A DNA stretch of 64,000 nt from Streptomyces sp. HmicA12 (GTDB lineage Bacteria; Actinomycetota; Actinomycetes; Streptomycetales; Streptomycetaceae), in assembly GCF_000373565.1 (NCBI RefSeq), contig NZ_KB891803.1, forward strand, positions 119,150 to 183,149. The letters are read 5' to 3'. Shown here piece after piece: positions 8,350 to 15,877 of this stretch. Each line of letters opens with the position of its first letter. Within the stretch, counting starts at the first letter, position 1. The translations under genes were made by a program, and so were the position numbers. The notes beneath the pieces are model-generated. The model had not been told where the DNA came from. It did not search any database and saw nothing but the letters and a program-made list of their open reading frames with translations.

Positions 8350-8877
8350 ATGACGACCACCACGGCCCCGCGCATGAGCCAGACCCTGCCCGAGGTACAC
8401 CGGGGCCGGCTGATGCGTATCGCCCGTGACGTGGCCTTCCCGCAAGGTGCGCGGCTCTTCGAAGAGGGGTCGCACGCCGACCGGTTCTGGATCGTGCGCA
8501 GTGGCAGCGTCCAGCTCGACCCGCGGGTGCCGGGCCGGGGCGCGCCGGTCGTCGAATCGCTGGGGTGTGGTGAACTCGTGGGCTGGTCCTGGCTTTTCCC
8601 GTCCCATGTGTGGCAGTGGGGAGCCCAGGCCGAAACCCCGGTGCGCGCCGACGAGTTCGACGCGTTCACCGTCCGCCTGATGTGCGCGTCCGACCCCGGG
8701 CTCGGCTGCTTCGTCGCCCAGTGGGTCGGCCAGGCCCTGGCCCACCGCCTGACGTTGTCCCGCGGTCGGCTGCTCGACCTGTACGCCCCCTATGGCTCGG
8801 GGGTCGCGCCGTACGGAGAGCCGTACGGAGAGCCGCACGGACAGGGGCGGTCGGCATCGCGGACGACTGTCCCGTAG
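8350..8877 (+). CDS. Cyclic-nucleotide-binding-fold protein without DNA-binding domain
   Basis: The product (175 residues) has a single Crp/Fnr-type cNMP-binding beta-roll, about residues 18-110, with the recognisable strands LFEEGSHADRFWIVRSGSVQL and GELVGWSWLF. No helix-turn-helix follows. The family phosphate-binding RxxS/T is not evident, so cAMP binding is doubtful. After about residue 145 the protein ends in a low-complexity tail with the repeat GEPYGEPHG, produced by a short tandem duplication of the DNA. The ATG at 8350 is fixed by AAGGAGG. Such stand-alone cNMP-fold proteins occur in streptomycete dormancy-type clusters beside universal stress proteins; a sensory or scaffold role is inferred. 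Confidence 0.8.
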   Translation: MTTTTAPRMSQTLPEVHRGRLMRIARDVAFPQGARLFEEGSHADRFWIVRSGSVQLDPRVPGRGAPVVESLGCGELVGWSWLFPSHVWQWGAQAETPVRADEFDAFTVRLMCASDPGLGCFVAQWVGQALAHRLTLSRGRLLDLYAPYGSGVAPYGEPYGEPHGQGRSASRTTVP

Positions 8878-8889
8878 AGGGCACGATCG

Positions 8890-8903
8890 GGGCCGTTCGG
8901 CCC
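8890..8903. promoter_or_regulatory. Candidate DevR/OsdR-type box 3
   Basis: GGGCC-GTTC-GGCCC is the most symmetrical of three boxes in the cluster (arms GGGCC and GGCCC). It is centred about 65 bases before the response-regulator start codon, which suits autoactivation of the kind known for DosR and OsdR. Inferred. Confidence 0.5.
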
Positions 8904-8961
8904 TGGCGGATCACTCCTCACGGCCTCAGGATCTAGGGACAACGATCCGAGGGGGCCCGTC

Positions 8962-9660
8962 ATGTCGCCGCCACGCACCTTCACCGCGGACCGTCCTGTC
9001 CGCATCCTGCTCCTCGACGACCACGAGGTGGTCCGCCGCGGACTGCGAGACCTCCTCGGCGCCGAGCCCGACATGGAGGTCGTCGGGGAGGCGGCCACCG
9101 CCGCGCAGGCCCTGGCCCGAGGGCCCGCGCTCCGGCCGGACGTCGCCGTCCTCGACGTCCGGCTGCCCGACGGCGACGGCATCACCGTCTGCCGCGAACT
9201 GCGCACCCTGCTGCCCGAGGTGAGCTGTCTGATGCTCACCTCGTTCGACGACGACGACGCGCTGCTCGACGCCATCATGGCGGGCGCGGCCGGCTACGTG
9301 CTGAAGCAGATCAAGGGCTCCGACCTGATCTCCGCCGTGCGTACCGTCGCCTCCGGCGAGTCGATGCTCGACCCGGCGACGACGGCCCGCCTGATGCGCA
9401 GCCTGCGCGGACCCGAGCACGAACCGTCGGCGAACGGCGGGCCGCCCGAGACACAGGTCGCCGAACTCACCGACAGAGAAAGGGACATCCTCGCCCTCGT
9501 CGGCGAGGGCCTCACCAACCGGCAGATCGGACAGCGGCTCTTCCTGTCCGAGAAGACCGTGAAGAACAACATCTCGCGACTGTTGGCCAAGCTGGGGGTG
9601 GAACGACGCATCCAGGCCGCCGTGCTCGCGACCCGGTTGCCGCCCCCCAACCGCATCTGA
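8962..9660 (+). CDS. NarL/FixJ-family response regulator (DevR/OsdR-like)
   Basis: A 232-residue two-component regulator. The receiver domain (about 12-130) has the acidic pair DD in LLLDDHE, phospho-acceptor Asp65 in [11 protein letters not shown], the switch Thr/Ser at 93-94 and Lys115 in [10 protein letters not shown]. The C-terminal LuxR-type helix-turn-helix (about 165-225) contains [18 protein letters not shown] and [18 protein letters not shown]. The VLKQIKG loop and the [10 protein letters not shown] helix are characteristic of the DosR/DevR group. AGGGGG precedes the ATG. The GAF-domain kinase gene lies tail-to-tail, eight bases away, and is the expected partner. It probably binds the GGGNC-GTTC-GGCCC boxes in this cluster; homologues respond to hypoxia, nitric oxide or redox state. 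Confidence 0.93.
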   Translation: MSPPRTFTADRPVRILLLDDHEVVRRGLRDLLGAEPDMEVVGEAATAAQALARGPALRPDVAVLDVRLPDGDGITVCRELRTLLPEVSCLMLTSFDDDDALLDAIMAGAAGYVLKQIKGSDLISAVRTVASGESMLDPATTARLMRSLRGPEHEPSANGGPPETQVAELTDRERDILALVGEGLTNRQIGQRLFLSEKTVKNNISRLLAKLGVERRIQAAVLATRLPPPNRI

Positions 9661-9667
9661 CGATCCG

Positions 9668-11398
9668 TCAACTATGCCTGTCGAGAGGGACTTTCCACTC
9701 CAGTCGGGTACCGCCGTCCTCTCGCGGCACGGCGGTGAGCGTGCCACCGCGCCCGTCGGCGCGGGCCGCGAGGTTGGCCAGGCCGCTGCGGTGGGCGTCC
9801 GGTTCGGTCGTGATGCCGACGCCGTTGTCGAGGATGCTCAGGGTGACGGTGCCACCCCGGACGATCAGGGCGACCTCGGCCGACGAAGCCCGCGCGTGCC
9901 GGGCCACGTTCGTGAGCGCCTCGCCGAGCACGGCCAGCACGTCGTCGGCGACCGGCCGCGGCACGTCCACGTCGACCAGCCCCTCCATCCGCAGCGCCGG
10001 AGTGAACCCGAGCACGCGCGCCGCCTCCTCGACGGCCCGGACGACCCGGACCCGAAGGCCCGCCCCCGTCGGTGGGGCGTCGCGCTCGCGCAGGCCGAAG
10101 ATGGTCGACCGGATGATCTTGATGGTGGTGTCCAGGTCGTCCACGGCCCGCATCAGCCGTTCCGCCGCCTCCGGGTGCTGCACGAACCGCTGGGCGCTCT
10201 GCAGCGTCATGCCCGTCGCGAACAGCCGCTGGATCGCCAGGTCGTGCAGGTCGCGGGCGATCCGGTCGCGGTCCTCGAGCAGGCTCATCTGCTCCGCGTC
10301 GCGCCGCCGGTCGGACAGCTCCAGAGCGAGCGTGGCCTGTCCGGCGAAACCCGCCAGCGGCGCCAACTCGGCGCTGGAGAAAGGCACGTGCTCCGCCTGC
10401 CGGGCCAGCATCAGCACCCCGCGCTCGCGGTCCGTCGTGCCGAGCGGTATGGCCACGGCGGGCCCCAGACCGTCCCACCGGGCGGGCTGGTACGTGATCC
10501 GGGGGTCCTTGCGGATGTCTTCGGAGGTGGTCAGCTCGCCCGCGGCGAGAGCGGTCCCGGCGAACGTCCCCTTGCGGGGCACCCTGACGTCGTGGTGCGC
10601 GTCGGCGTGCCGGCCCAGGGCGAGCGTCTCGTGCAGTTCGTCGCGGCCGGGGACGACGAGCGCGATCACCCCGAGGTCCGCGCCGGTGATCTCCCGCGCC
10701 CGCTCCACCATCAGCCGCAGCACCTGGGTCTCCTCGGTGCCGGACAGCAGGCTGCCGGAGAACTCGGCGCTCAACTGCATCCAGCGCTCCCGCAGTTGGA
10801 CCTCCTCGTACAGTCGGGCGTTCTCGATCGCGACGCCCGCCGCGGCGCCGAGGGTCTGCAGCACGGCCACGTCCTCGTCGTCGAAGTCGCCGCCGCCGCG
10901 CTTCTGCGTCAGATACAGGTTCCCGAACACGGTTTCGCGGACCCGGATCGGCACCCCCACGAACGTGTGCATCGGAGGATGGTGCGGCGGGAACCCGGAC
11001 GACGCGGGATGCTCGGCCAGTTCGTGCAGCCGCAGTGGCTCGGGGTGCCGGATCAGCTCGCCGAGGAGGCCGTGCCCGGACGGCAGATCACCGATCCGTG
11101 CCCGTAGTTCGTCGTCGATGCCGACCGGCAGGAACTGCGAGAGCCCGCGCCGGTCCTCCCCGATCACCCCGACGGCCCCGTACTCGGCGTCGACCAGCAC
11201 GATGGCGGCCTCCACGATGCGCCGCAGCACCTGGGAGAGATTCAGCTCCTGACCCACCGAGAGCACGGCTTCGAGCAGTCCTTGCAGGCGATTGCGCGTA
11301 CCGCGGACGGCATCGATCCTGACCTGGAGTTCTTCGAGCAGTTCGTCGAGCCGCAGCCGGGGCAGTGGTCCGGGCCCCTGTGCCTCCGCTACGCCCAT
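9668..11398 (-). CDS. GAF-domain sensor histidine kinase (DevS/OsdK-like)
   Basis: A 576-residue soluble kinase with two GAF domains (about 55-200 and 220-365), a HisKA_3 dimerisation domain with phospho-acceptor His385 in RIARDLHDLAIQRLF, and a C-terminal HATPase_c domain containing GEALTNVARHA and DNGVGI. The first GAF domain has FPPHHPPMHTF, matching the region that holds the proximal heme histidine of mycobacterial DevS/DosS; His140 is the likely equivalent. Heme-based oxygen, NO or CO sensing is therefore plausible. It is convergent with the response regulator it probably phosphorylates. No transmembrane segment is seen. Heme binding is inferred by motif alignment only. Confidence 0.92.
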   Translation of the reverse strand: MGVAEAQGPGPLPRLRLDELLEELQVRIDAVRGTRNRLQGLLEAVLSVGQELNLSQVLRRIVEAAIVLVDAEYGAVGVIGEDRRGLSQFLPVGIDDELRARIGDLPSGHGLLGELIRHPEPLRLHELAEHPASSGFPPHHPPMHTFVGVPIRVRETVFGNLYLTQKRGGGDFDDEDVAVLQTLGAAAGVAIENARLYEEVQLRERWMQLSAEFSGSLLSGTEETQVLRLMVERAREITGADLGVIALVVPGRDELHETLALGRHADAHHDVRVPRKGTFAGTALAAGELTTSEDIRKDPRITYQPARWDGLGPAVAIPLGTTDRERGVLMLARQAEHVPFSSAELAPLAGFAGQATLALELSDRRRDAEQMSLLEDRDRIARDLHDLAIQRLFATGMTLQSAQRFVQHPEAAERLMRAVDDLDTTIKIIRSTIFGLRERDAPPTGAGLRVRVVRAVEEAARVLGFTPALRMEGLVDVDVPRPVADDVLAVLGEALTNVARHARASSAEVALIVRGGTVTLSILDNGVGITTEPDAHRSGLANLAARADGRGGTLTAVPREDGGTRLEWKVPLDRHS

Positions 11399-11760
11399 GC
11401 CACCTCCGCCAGACGTAGAACCCGCGTGCTGTCTCTCACGGTAGCGGCTGTACGCGCCACGACGACCTGCTTCGTCACACCTCGAACCGCGGAACGCCGA
11501 CGTCCGCCGCGGGCCGCCCGACGGGAGCCACGCCCCTGGTGCGGGAGGCGGCGGGCGGTACGAGACTGCATGTGTGGGCTCCTGGTCGGGAGGCGGTGTG
11601 CGGAAGCGCCGTCATGGCACCACCTCACCTCAACCGCCGCTGCATGTACGCACTTCACGGAAATCGTCACACACCGCGCCGGTCTGACTACACTTCCCCG
11701 GGTCATACCCCCGCCGGGCACCCCCCCACCTCGTTCCGGCGCCGCTTCGGAAGGCCCCTC
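11399..11760. other. Intergenic region between divergent kinase and phosphatase genes
   Basis: This gap of about 360 bases separates the kinase and SpoIIE-phosphatase starts. No convincing gene, hairpin or box was recognised. A GGTCT ... GGGTCA pair near 11685-11703 weakly resembles an alternative-sigma promoter for the phosphatase gene but is too degenerate to call. Confidence 0.5.
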
Positions 11761-12489
11761 ATGACCGCCCGTCCGTCCTCGCGCACGCCCCCACCGGACA
11801 CGGTCGGCGCCCTGGCCGTCAGCGCCCGCAGGCTGACCGCGGGTGGCGACAGGAGCGGCTCCGCCGGGTCCGGAGGCGATCTGCACGGTGTCGTCGACAC
11901 CCCCTTCGGTACCCGGCTGGTGATCGGCGACGTCATGGGCAAGGGCCGGGAGGGGGCCCGCACCGCCCGAGCGGTGCTGGACGCCTGGCGTCAACTCGCC
12001 ATGCATCAAAGCTCGTTGGAGGTACTCGCGGTACGCCTTCACTCCCTGGTCGTGCACTCCGCCGAGCCCGACCGTTTCGTCACCGCGGCCCTGCTCACCG
12101 TCGCCCCCGACGGTTCGGCCGACCTCGTCTGCTGCGGTCACCCGCCACCCCTGCTGATCCGCGGCGGCGGCGCGGTGCCCGCAGCCGTGCCCGCCCCCGC
12201 GCCCCCGCTCGGTCTCCTCGACCTCGCCCAGGGCTGGTGCGCCGCCCAGCCGGTGCCCGCGCGCGCCTGGGACCGGATGCTGCTGCACACGGACGGGGTG
12301 AGCGAGGCCAGGGACGGCGACGGCGCCTTCTACCCGCTCGCCGAGCGCGCGACCGAACTGGCGGCCCGCCCGCTCGCCGCGTTCACCGCGGCCCTCGCCG
12401 CCGACCTGATGCACCATGCCCGCGGCCGGCTCCAGGACGACGCCACGCTGCTCGCCGTGGAGACGGCGCCCGGACTACCTCGTACGTAA
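11761..12489 (+). CDS. PP2C-type SpoIIE-family serine/threonine phosphatase
   Basis: A 242-residue single-domain phosphatase of the SpoIIE/RsbU type. The metal-binding motifs are intact: GGDLHGVV, IGDVMGKGREGA, TDGVSEARDGDG and the C-terminal DDATLL. There is no PAS, GAF or membrane sensor domain, so activity must be controlled by a partner or by expression. In streptomycetes such enzymes dephosphorylate anti-anti-sigma factors and thereby release SigB-type sigma factors; that role is inferred from family. The ATG at 11761 begins the conserved domain, with a weak GGAAGG upstream. It follows the dormancy-type two-component genes, consistent with a stress-response neighbourhood. Confidence 0.88.
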   Translation: MTARPSSRTPPPDTVGALAVSARRLTAGGDRSGSAGSGGDLHGVVDTPFGTRLVIGDVMGKGREGARTARAVLDAWRQLAMHQSSLEVLAVRLHSLVVHSAEPDRFVTAALLTVAPDGSADLVCCGHPPPLLIRGGGAVPAAVPAPAPPLGLLDLAQGWCAAQPVPARAWDRMLLHTDGVSEARDGDGAFYPLAERATELAARPLAAFTAALAADLMHHARGRLQDDATLLAVETAPGLPRT

Positions 12490-12570
12490 TCGCACTCCGG
12501 GAACGCTCCGGGCAGGCTGGCCGCACGGCACACCGGCCACCAAGTACCCGCCTCCCGGGGGAGAACCGCG

Positions 12571-13401
12571 ATGCCCTTCTTCGACACCACCACCGACGGC
12601 ACGCTCCTGCACCACATCGACTACGGCCCCGCCGACGGACCGGTCCTCGTCTTCGTCAACAGCACCTACTTCGGTACGGAGATGTGGGAGCGCCAGATGC
12701 TCCCGCTCGCCACCGACGGACACCGCTGCGTGGGCTTCGACCGGCGCGGACACGGCCGCAGCGACGACGTCTGGGGCGGCTTCGACCTGGACACGCTCGC
12801 CGACGACCTCGACGCGCTCCTCGTCCACCTCGACCTGCGCGACGTGACGCTGGTCGGACACTCCGTGGGCTGCGCCGAGATCGTCCGGTACCTGACCCGG
12901 CACGGCAGCGGGCGCGTCGCCCGGATCGCGCTGGTGTCGGGCGTCGTCCCGGGCTTCGTGCGCACACCGGACCACCCCGACGGACTCGACCCCGAGGTGA
13001 CACGGGCGGCCGCCGACGCGATCCGCCGCGACCGGCACGCCTTCTTCGCCGACGGCATCGACGGGTTCTTCGGGGTCGGCCTGCCAGGCAACGACATCTC
13101 CCGGCCGCTGGCCCGTCACCTCGCCGACCGCTGCGCCGTGGCCACCGCTCGCGCCGCGACGGGTCTCGCCGACCTCATGACGGATCTCGACGTCACCGCG
13201 GAACTCAAGGACATCGACGTCCCCGCGCTCGTCGTGCACGGCACCCACGACATGTCCGCCCCGGTGGAGCTGACCGGCCGGCGCACCGCCCGGCTGCTGC
13301 CGGGCGCCGACTTCCGGCTCTACGAGAACGGTGCCCATGGTCTGGTCTTCACCCACGCCGACCGGCTGAACGCGGATCTGCGGGAGTTCATGGCAGGGTG
13401 A
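12571..13401 (+). CDS. Alpha/beta hydrolase (chloroperoxidase/esterase-like)
   Basis: A 276-residue alpha/beta-hydrolase. The nucleophile elbow is GHSVG (LVGHSVGCAE), the acid is probably the Asp in HGTHDMSAP, and the histidine lies in GAHGLVFTH. The oxyanion region FVNSTYFG and the FDRRGHGRSD strand fit cofactor-free haloperoxidase/esterase relatives. There is no signal peptide. GGGGGAGA lies upstream of the ATG. It is probably cotranscribed with the phosphatase gene about 80 bases upstream. Reported chloroperoxidase activity in this family is usually incidental; the natural substrate is unknown. Confidence 0.88.
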   Translation: MPFFDTTTDGTLLHHIDYGPADGPVLVFVNSTYFGTEMWERQMLPLATDGHRCVGFDRRGHGRSDDVWGGFDLDTLADDLDALLVHLDLRDVTLVGHSVGCAEIVRYLTRHGSGRVARIALVSGVVPGFVRTPDHPDGLDPEVTRAAADAIRRDRHAFFADGIDGFFGVGLPGNDISRPLARHLADRCAVATARAATGLADLMTDLDVTAELKDIDVPALVVHGTHDMSAPVELTGRRTARLLPGADFRLYENGAHGLVFTHADRLNADLREFMAG

Positions 13402-13442
13402 CCCCGCGCCACGGCCTCCGGATCCGGTCGCGACAGGTCTCC

Positions 13443-13467
13443 GTTTAGCAGGTGAAGGCACGGGCAA
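13443..13467 (+). promoter_or_regulatory. Possible SigB-type promoter
   Basis: GTTT, 15 bases, GGGCAA resembles the streptomycete SigB-like consensus (GTTT, 14-16 bases, GGGTAT) with one or two mismatches. It ends about 45 bases before the DUF5133 gene. Such short stress-linked genes often have this promoter class. Weak evidence. Confidence 0.25.
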
Positions 13468-13512
13468 TCGCGCAAGTGTCCGGTTGTATCCCGACCCGAG
13501 GAGCCTGTGCCG

Positions 13513-13764
13513 ATGTTGCTGGCCCACCCCGCCCTGCTGGCCGATCTCGTCGGCGAGTACGAGTCCCTCAGCGCTCTGAACGCGAAGGGCGGCGGGCCCG
13601 AGGCGCGCCGCCGTCTGGACGACATCGCCTACACGCTGTGTGTCGCCACCGGTACCCGGGACATCGACGTCGCGGTCGTCGCGGCCCGGCACCGGCTGCC
13701 CGGTGCCCGGGTCCACGACGACTCGCTCATCGGGGCACCCCGGCCCCGCTCGTCAGGGGTATGA
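13513..13764 (+). CDS. Small DUF5133-family protein
   Basis: An 83-residue protein of the Streptomyces DUF5133 family, recognised by LLAHPALLADLVGEYESL and by RRRLDDIAYTLCVATGTRDIDVAVVAARHRLPGA. The ATG at 13513 has GAGGAG at nine bases; a GTG two codons earlier is possible but too close to it. Members are often found near stress and SigB-linked genes; no biochemical role is known. The 3' end overlaps the convergent GH55 gene by 12 bases. The conserved single cysteine and helical character suggest a small regulatory protein, which is only inference. Confidence 0.78.
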   Translation: MLLAHPALLADLVGEYESLSALNAKGGGPEARRRLDDIAYTLCVATGTRDIDVAVVAARHRLPGARVHDDSLIGAPRPRSSGV

Positions 13765-15531
13765 CACGACCGTCGACGGCACGGTGTCGGACCCCGAGGT
13801 CGCGGCGCCGATGTCGTTGACGACGTGGTCGTACTGGCCCTTGCCGCCCAGCGAGACCACGAGCAGGTCGTGGAACTTCACCCCGGACGTGTTCGGCGCG
13901 GCGAAGCCGTGGCCCTGGCGGATCGTCGGGTCCACGTTGTAGAAGCAGTACGAGCCGAGACCCCAGCCCTCGTGCGTGGTGACGGAGTCGCCGACCTTGT
14001 ACGCGGCGAACCCCTTGGTGTCGCCGTTCTGGATCGCGGCCTGGTTCGGGGCGTCGTACGCCTTCTCGTTCTGGAAGAAGATCGTGCGGCCGCGCTCGCC
14101 GAACCACTGCACGTCGTACTTGTTGAAGTGCTCCACGAACAGGCCGGTCATCAGCACGTCGTCGCCGTTGACCACCACGCCGTAGTCGGCGCGGTTGGTG
14201 TCCCAGCCCACCCCGTCGCCGTGGTCGGCGCGCCACACCCAGGTGTGGTCGACGATCGTGTGGTTCGCGTTGACCACCAGGCTGGTGGTCGCCTTGCCCG
14301 CACCCGCGCCGCCGATCCGCACGAACACGTCCTGCACGGTGATCGGGTCGGCGGAATGGTCGGCGGAGGCCCCGTCCGGACCGACCTCGATCAGGGTCGT
14401 CGAGTTGACAGTCCCCGCGTCCACGAGGAACCCGGCCAGCCGCACCCCGCTGACGTCGGCCACCTTCACGGCCGTCGCCCCGCCGTCCGGGATCAGCGTC
14501 GCGTACCCGAGCCCGAGCACGACGGTGCCCTCACGCTTGACGTCGATCGGTGCGTCCAGGTGGTAGACCCCGGGCGTGAGAAGGAGGTTGAGGCCCTGCG
14601 TCAGCGCGGCGTTGAGCGTCGCGGCGCTGTCCCCGGGTTTGGCGACGTAGAACTGGTCGAGCGACAACGATGTCCCGCGCGGGGTGCCACTGCCCCAGGT
14701 CACACCGCGGGCGTTCGTCCGCTTCTCCGGGAGGAACACCTTGTAGCCGGCGCCGTCCAGGTACAGGAACGGCTTCTCGCGCGAGACGGGCGTGGAGTCC
14801 AGTGTCGTGTACGGCGGGTTGGGGTAGCTCTGCGCGGGCGCGCCCTCGACACCTGAAAAGACCATGTTCCAGACGGCGTTGAGCCAGCCGCCCACCGACG
14901 AGTCACGCGTGTACCACTGCTGCTGCGAGTACGGGCCCACCGAGCCGTCGATCCGGCTGTCGGCGATGTAGCCGCCGCTCGCCCAGCCGTACCCGTCGGG
15001 GGAGAGGTTGAGGCCGCCGCGCACATGCATCCGGCGGAACGGGGCCGCCTGTGCCACCGCCCACCGGTTCGTCCCGCTGACGGGCACGAGCGCGAGGTTC
15101 TCGGCGCTGCGCCAGAAGTTCTGCGTCGCGTTGCCGTCGAACCAGCCCGCGTCGACCGTCACGTCACCGTTGATGGTGGTGTCGTCGGGGGAGAGGCCGA
15201 GGCCGGATATCGAGGTGTAGAAGCCGAGTTGGGCGTTGAGGTCGTTGTACGTGCCGGGCTTGAACAGCAGTTGGTAGCGGCCGCCGCCGAACTGGGCCGA
15301 CTCCTGCTGCTGGAAGATCTCGTCCAGCTTGGCCTGGATGCCGGGTGTGGACGGATCGAACACGATCACGTTCGGGCCGAGGTCGCCGCCGGCGGCGAGC
15401 TTCTCGACCGGTGCGGCCTTCCGGGGGGTGGCGGCGTCCGCCGTGGCCGTGCCGAGCGCGGGCAGCGCCGCCGACGCGGCGACCGCGCCGAGGACGGTGC
15501 GGCGGGACAGGGATGGGGGGAACTGGGGCAC
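13753..15531 (-). CDS. Secreted GH55-type exo-beta-1,3-glucanase
   Basis: A 592-residue exported protein. The N-terminus carries a twin-arginine-type signal (SRRTVLGAVAASAALPAL, cleavage near ADAA). The body, from DLGPNVIVFDPSTPGIQ through VVSLGGKGQYDHVINDIG-like sequence at the end, is the two-domain beta-helix architecture I recognise from streptomycete GH55 laminarinases, including WVWRADHGDGVGWDTNRADYGVVV and FVEHFNKYDVQW. GH55 enzymes release glucose from beta-1,3-glucan ends. Databases often mislabel such proteins as adenylyl cyclase. The GTG start has AGGAGAG upstream. A -35/-10 pair and a GAGCGCTC operator precede it, shared in type with the divergent GH16 gene and the LacI gene at 28510. 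Confidence 0.78.
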   Translation of the reverse strand: MPQFPPSLSRRTVLGAVAASAALPALGTATADAATPRKAAPVEKLAAGGDLGPNVIVFDPSTPGIQAKLDEIFQQQESAQFGGGRYQLLFKPGTYNDLNAQLGFYTSISGLGLSPDDTTINGDVTVDAGWFDGNATQNFWRSAENLALVPVSGTNRWAVAQAAPFRRMHVRGGLNLSPDGYGWASGGYIADSRIDGSVGPYSQQQWYTRDSSVGGWLNAVWNMVFSGVEGAPAQSYPNPPYTTLDSTPVSREKPFLYLDGAGYKVFLPEKRTNARGVTWGSGTPRGTSLSLDQFYVAKPGDSAATLNAALTQGLNLLLTPGVYHLDAPIDVKREGTVVLGLGYATLIPDGGATAVKVADVSGVRLAGFLVDAGTVNSTTLIEVGPDGASADHSADPITVQDVFVRIGGAGAGKATTSLVVNANHTIVDHTWVWRADHGDGVGWDTNRADYGVVVNGDDVLMTGLFVEHFNKYDVQWFGERGRTIFFQNEKAYDAPNQAAIQNGDTKGFAAYKVGDSVTTHEGWGLGSYCFYNVDPTIRQGHGFAAPNTSGVKFHDLLVVSLGGKGQYDHVVNDIGAATSGSDTVPSTVVSYP

Positions 15532-15570
15532 AGCGGCTCTCCTGGTTCATGAAGTGAACGAGTGGGGGTG

Positions 15571-15584
15571 TGGGAGCGCTCTCC
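15571..15584. promoter_or_regulatory. LacI-type operator, site 1 (GH55 gene)
   Basis: TGGGAGCGCTCTCC is a palindrome around GAGCGCTC. It is centred about ten bases after the expected transcription start of the GH55 gene. It matches 12 of 14 positions of the CebR box TGGGAGCGCTCCCA known for cellobiose regulation, and four related sites occur in this window. Probably bound by the LacI protein at 28510 or by CebR. Confidence 0.7.
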
Positions 15585-15593
15585 TGGCGACGC

Positions 15594-15622
15594 ATGCTTC
15601 AGGTGTGTGAATCCGACGTCAA
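15594..15622 (-). promoter_or_regulatory. Promoter of the GH55 gene
   Basis: On the minus strand TTGACG (15622-15617) is separated by 17 bases from AAGCAT (15599-15594). The -35 element is good and the -10 weak. The predicted start falls just upstream of operator site 1, as expected for repression. Confidence 0.45.
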
Positions 15623-15777
15623 GAGTTGTGACCGAAGTTCACGGGAAAGTCGGGGCGCGGTGCCAACAAAACACCCAGAAGCGGCAGTTGGGGTGCGTGC
15701 GAGGCAAGGTCGGACTTCAGGAAATGTCAGAAAGGGCTTTCTCTCTGCTGGTTCCTGTGTGGTCCCTGCGGCCCCCG

Positions 15778-15806
15778 TTGACACACGAGGAAGCACCCCA
15801 TACGTT
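15778..15806 (+). promoter_or_regulatory. Promoter of the GH16/F5-8 gene
   Basis: A consensus TTGACA at 15778-15783, a 17-base spacer and TACGTT at 15801-15806 form a good vegetative-type promoter. The predicted start near 15813 falls inside operator site 2. Confidence 0.6.
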
Positions 15807-15811
15807 CCGCC

Positions 15812-15825
15812 CCGGAGCGCTCTCC
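15812..15825. promoter_or_regulatory. LacI-type operator, site 2 (GH16 gene)
   Basis: CCGGAGCGCTCTCC shares the GAGCGCTC core of the other four sites and overlaps the predicted transcription start of the GH16/F5-8 gene. The 346-base divergent gap (15532-15877) holds this site, site 1 and two promoters; nothing else was recognised in it. Confidence 0.68.
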
Positions 15826-15877
15826 TTCCGGAACTCCGTGCACACACAGTGACCCCGTGACCCCGTGAAGGAGAGAC

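Noticed and set aside
8805..8845. Tandem CCGTACGGAGAG units as a possible regulatory repeat
   Set aside because: The repeat is in frame and encodes the GEPYGEP tail of the cNMP-fold protein, so it is explained as coding sequence.
13753..15531. Naming the protein adenylyl cyclase, as often done for homologues
   Set aside because: No cyclase motif is present; the export signal and beta-helix layout fit GH55 glucanases.
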